Source of the DNA: Butyricicoccus_A sp963620595
GTDB lineage: Bacteria > Bacillota > Clostridia > Oscillospirales > Butyricicoccaceae
Direction of reading: 5' to 3'
NCBI GenBank assembly: GCA_963620595.1
Contig: CAVFAY010000027.1
Location: 1 to 33,665, forward strand
DNA: 33,665 nt
A program made the translations under genes and the position numbers. The notes beneath the pieces were generated by a model that did not search any database, was not told the DNA's origin, and saw only the letters and a list, made by a program, of their open reading frames with translations. This document shows, piece by piece, positions 33,159-33,665 of this stretch; positions within the stretch are counted from its first letter, which is position 1, and each line of letters starts with the position of its first letter.

Positions 33159-33187
33159 AGTATAGTCCCAAAATGACCATTGGTCAA
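33159..33187 (-). promoter_or_regulatory. Promoter of the MMPL operon
   Basis: Minus strand: -35 TTGACC (33182-33187), 17-bp spacer, -10 TATACT (33159-33164). The -35 overlaps operator O1. Confidence 0.85.
33174..33186. promoter_or_regulatory. Operator O1 (13-bp palindrome) for the TetR regulator
   Basis: TGACCATTGGTCA, a perfect dyad around its centre. It covers the spacer and -35 of the MMPL promoter, so a bound repressor would block RNA polymerase. Assignment to the adjacent TetR protein is inference. Confidence 0.75.
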
Positions 33188-33223
33188 TGTTCATCCTACA
33201 AACAATTTTCTATATTTTAAAAC

Positions 33224-33236
33224 TGACGTTTGGTCA
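33224..33236. promoter_or_regulatory. Operator O2 (13-bp near-palindrome)
   Basis: TGACGTTTGGTCA matches O1 at 11 of 13 positions and its centre is exactly 50 bp from that of O1, about five helical turns, so both sites face the same side of the DNA. Confidence 0.65.
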
Positions 33237-33261
33237 TTTTTCCGAAATTTATTTTTTCCTG

Positions 33262-33276
33262 TGACAATTCTTGTCA
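33262..33276. promoter_or_regulatory. Palindrome overlapping the tetR promoter -35
   Basis: TGACAATTCTTGTCA, a perfect 15-bp dyad with TGAC/GTCA ends like O1 and O2 but wider spacing. It covers the -35 of the tetR promoter and may be an autoregulatory or second-regulator site. Confidence 0.5.
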
Positions 33277-33299
33277 ATCGGGGCACTTCAGGCTATACT
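33271..33299 (+). promoter_or_regulatory. Promoter of the tetR gene
   Basis: -35 TTGTCA (33271-33276), 17-bp spacer, -10 TATACT (33294-33299), ~30 bases before the start codon region. Confidence 0.8.
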
Positions 33300-33336
33300 G
33301 TTTATAAGCATGCTGCTAGAATGAAAGGAGATTGCC

Positions 33337-33665
33337 ATGGGTCAAGTGTTGGATCAGAAAAAAGAAGAAAAAAAGAAAAATTTATTGGAAGCTGCCCGCA
33401 TTCTCTTTCTCCAAAACGGCTTTTCCAAGACCAGCATCAGCGAGATCGCAAAGCAGGCTCAAGTGGCAAAAGGCACGTTTTATCTTTATTTTAAGGATAA
33501 AGACGAGCTGCTGGAGCACTTGATTTCACAAATTGGTCGGCACATTCTGACGCTCGCCTACGAGTATACAGAGCAGCACATCACAGAGGATTTCACGGAG
33601 AATGTCATTCTCTTTGTTGATTATATCATCACGTATTTCTCTGCACACAAGGACAGCCTGCGCCT
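33337..33665 (+). CDS. TetR family transcriptional regulator (N-terminal part)
   Basis: The gene is cut by the window end; 109 residues are visible. The DNA-binding domain is complete: LLEAARILFLQNGFSKTSIS (16-35), then EIAKQAQVAKGTFYLYFKDK (36-55), the helix-turn-helix and YxYF motif of TetR proteins. A ligand domain of unknown specificity begins after it. AAAGGAG lies 6 bases before the ATG at 33337. It is divergent from the MMPL operon and most likely represses it, releasing on binding an exported compound, as in many MMPL/TetR pairs. Confidence 0.94.
   Translation, partial: MGQVLDQKKEEKKKNLLEAARILFLQNGFSKTSISEIAKQAQVAKGTFYLYFKDKDELLEHLISQIGRHILTLAYEYTEQHITEDFTENVILFVDYIITYFSAHKDSLR

Overview
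The window looks like chromosomal DNA of a low-to-mid GC Gram-positive gut-type Clostridia (Oscillospiraceae / Butyricicoccus-like; the genus is a guess). The reasons are the rpoB-rpoC arrangement, a full F-type ATPase operon with atpZ/atpI at its head, AGGAGG-type ribosome binding sites, sigma-A promoters with 17-bp spacers, and short palindromic intergenic repeats of a kind I associate with that group. Most genes are housekeeping and most lie on the minus strand. I saw no rRNA, tRNA, CRISPR array, insertion sequence or integrase.

Layout: 1-4886 holds rpoC (cut by the window edge) and rpoB, with their own promoter. 5258-6872 holds a histidine phosphatase and rmlA. 7019-8144 holds a small membrane protein and an AEC-family permease. 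8312-8558 holds an orphan plus-strand transcription unit (RNA or small ORF). 8560-11511 is a three-gene envelope operon: zinc-ribbon/YARHG protein, lipoprotein amidase, polytopic membrane protein. 11655-18780 is the complete ATP synthase operon (atpZ-I-B-E-F-H-A-G-D-C). 19142-19804 is pyrE. 19877-21955 is an AT-rich NACHT NTPase with a C-terminal pentapeptide-repeat domain. 22042-22373 is a cluster of palindromic repeats. 22445-23446 holds rpiA and a ferredoxin. 23635-24990 is a plus-strand sodium:neurotransmitter-type symporter. 25188-28605 is a plus-strand surface-glycan operon (GT2, flippase, CDP-glycerol transferase). 28672-33076 holds a heptad-repeat exported protein and an MMPL exporter, divergent from a TetR regulator cut by the window end.

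Most interesting points: (1) a bacterial NLR-like NACHT/pentapeptide protein, compositionally foreign, with its own strong promoter, next to a repeat cluster; this is the best candidate for an unrecognised defence gene. (2) An ATP synthase c subunit with two membrane carboxylates plus a Thr-Thr/Tyr motif, pointing to a Na+-coupled enzyme, with RNA hairpins on both sides of atpE. (3) Two 13-bp operator dyads 50 bp apart, plus a third palindrome, in the TetR/MMPL divergent region. (4) An orphan plus-strand unit at 8312-8558 with promoter, several hairpins and a terminator. All functions are inferred by reading the sequence; no database search was run.
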